A stretch of 5,107 nucleotides of DNA from Oscillospiraceae bacterium (GTDB lineage: Bacteria > Bacillota > Clostridia > Oscillospirales > Ruminococcaceae), in the NCBI GenBank assembly GCA_017394565.1, contig JAFPXW010000411.1:1-5107 (forward strand), given 5' to 3'. This document shows, one piece after another, positions 4,657 through 5,107 of the stretch. A program made the position numbers and the translations under genes. Numbering within the stretch: the first letter of the stretch is position 1; each line of letters starts with the position of its first letter. A model generated the notes under the pieces. That model was given only the letters and a program-made list of their open reading frames with translations, ran no database searches and had not been told where the DNA came from.

Positions 4657-5107
4657 TCAGAGGATACTGATACAGTCAAATAAATACGCTGTCATCTGCT
4701 CGGGCGTATACTCGCTGTGACCTTTCAGCCACCAGCGGATCGTTTCCGCAAAGCTCCCGACAGCGATATCCATCGCATAGTCATGTGGTATACGGTCGTT
4801 TACGATCATATGCTTATCGAAAACCTGATAGAGATACTCTTTCAGGTATCTCAGGAATATCTCGCCGCACTCACCGGAGAACAGTCCTTTGATGCTTTGC
4901 TGCTTCTCCTGCAGGTGATAAAGAATATGCGTGAGCCTGTCCCTGAATGTGCTGTTCTGTGAAAAATCATGCTTCTCCTCCGACATGATCTCCTCTGAAA
5001 AAACGTGCTCGAATATATCCGTACACAAGGCTTTCAGCAGCTCGTCCTTTGTCTCAAAATGGGCATAGAAGGTACTCCTCCCGATGTCCGCCCGGTCGAT
5101 GAGGTTC
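4657..5107 (-). CDS. TetR/AcrR-family transcriptional regulator, N-terminus cut off
   Basis: The frame enters from the right edge and ends at TGA (4657-4659), leaving 149 visible residues. The first visible residues, NLIDRADIGRSTFYAHF then ETKDELLKAL, are the second half of the TetR helix-turn-helix (recognition helix and helix 4), so only about 25-35 N-terminal residues should be missing. The rest is an all-helical ligand/dimer domain, ending in a block like DYAMDIAVGSFAETIRWWL, then TPEQMTAYLFDCI. Its W-W-L and T-P-E-[QE] pattern resembles the C-terminal domain Pfam calls TetR_C_8 (as in DhaS-like regulators); this is from memory. TTG at 5028 is an internal Leu codon, not the start. Such proteins are dimeric DNA-binding repressors that release DNA on ligand binding. 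The target is unknown; the DUF4317 promoter downstream or a gene beyond the right edge are candidates. Confidence 0.9.
   Translation of the reverse strand, partial: NLIDRADIGRSTFYAHFETKDELLKALCTDIFEHVFSEEIMSEEKHDFSQNSTFRDRLTHILYHLQEKQQSIKGLFSGECGEIFLRYLKEYLYQVFDKHMIVNDRIPHDYAMDIAVGSFAETIRWWLKGHSEYTPEQMTAYLFDCISIL

Overview
The window joins two unlike kinds of DNA. Bases 1 to about 235 are very AT-rich (53 G+C in the first 240 bases by hand count, about 22%). On the + strand they carry an open asparagine-rich reading frame, built on AAT/GAT/GAA/AAA codons, of the kind found in AT-rich eukaryotes such as anaerobic gut fungi or slime moulds. From about 240 to the right end the DNA is GC-rich (one line counted by hand gave 58%) and plainly bacterial. 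It has tightly packed genes, strong AAGGAG-type Shine-Dalgarno sites, sigma-70-type promoters and an intrinsic terminator. The protein families (type-2 PyrF, class I PyrC, DUF4317, a TetR with a C-terminal domain typical of Firmicutes) suggest a Clostridia/Ruminococcaceae-type gut bacterium. A rumen or gut sample holding both organisms would explain the mix, with the window being a chimeric or contaminated contig. That source is an inference.

All bacterial genes lie on the minus strand, so they read from right to left. In transcription order they are: (1) a TetR-family regulator whose N-terminus is cut by the right edge (5107-4657); (2) a 189-bp gap with an extended -10 promoter and an inverted repeat; (3) a DUF4317 protein (4467-3337); (4) an 81-bp gap with a perfect 9-bp hairpin; (5) a small acidic protein of unknown function (3255-2731); (6) a 254-bp control region; (7) pyrC, dihydroorotase (2476-1199); (8) a 37-bp gap with a small hairpin; (9) pyrF, orotidine-5'-phosphate decarboxylase (1162-239). 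The bacterial sequence breaks off at or within a few codons of the pyrF stop.

pyrC and pyrF are consecutive genes of one de novo pyrimidine operon. PyrC makes dihydroorotate, and PyrF decarboxylates OMP to UMP; the intervening steps (PyrD, PyrE) are not in the window and would be expected in the missing downstream part. The most informative regulatory element is in front of pyrC. A consensus promoter (TTGCCA-17-TATAAT with TGn) drives a leader of about 155 nt. The leader ends in a 14-bp GC-rich stem followed by seven U's, only 26 nt before the pyrC start. No promoter fits between this terminator and pyrC, so pyr expression must depend on read-through, that is, transcription attenuation. I see no recognisable PyrR-binding consensus, so the sensing mechanism is open. 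Possible antiterminator and leader-peptide elements are reported as findings.

The DUF4317 gene and the small acidic gene probably form a two-gene transcription unit of unknown function. I see no mobile element, CRISPR array, tRNA or rRNA in the window.
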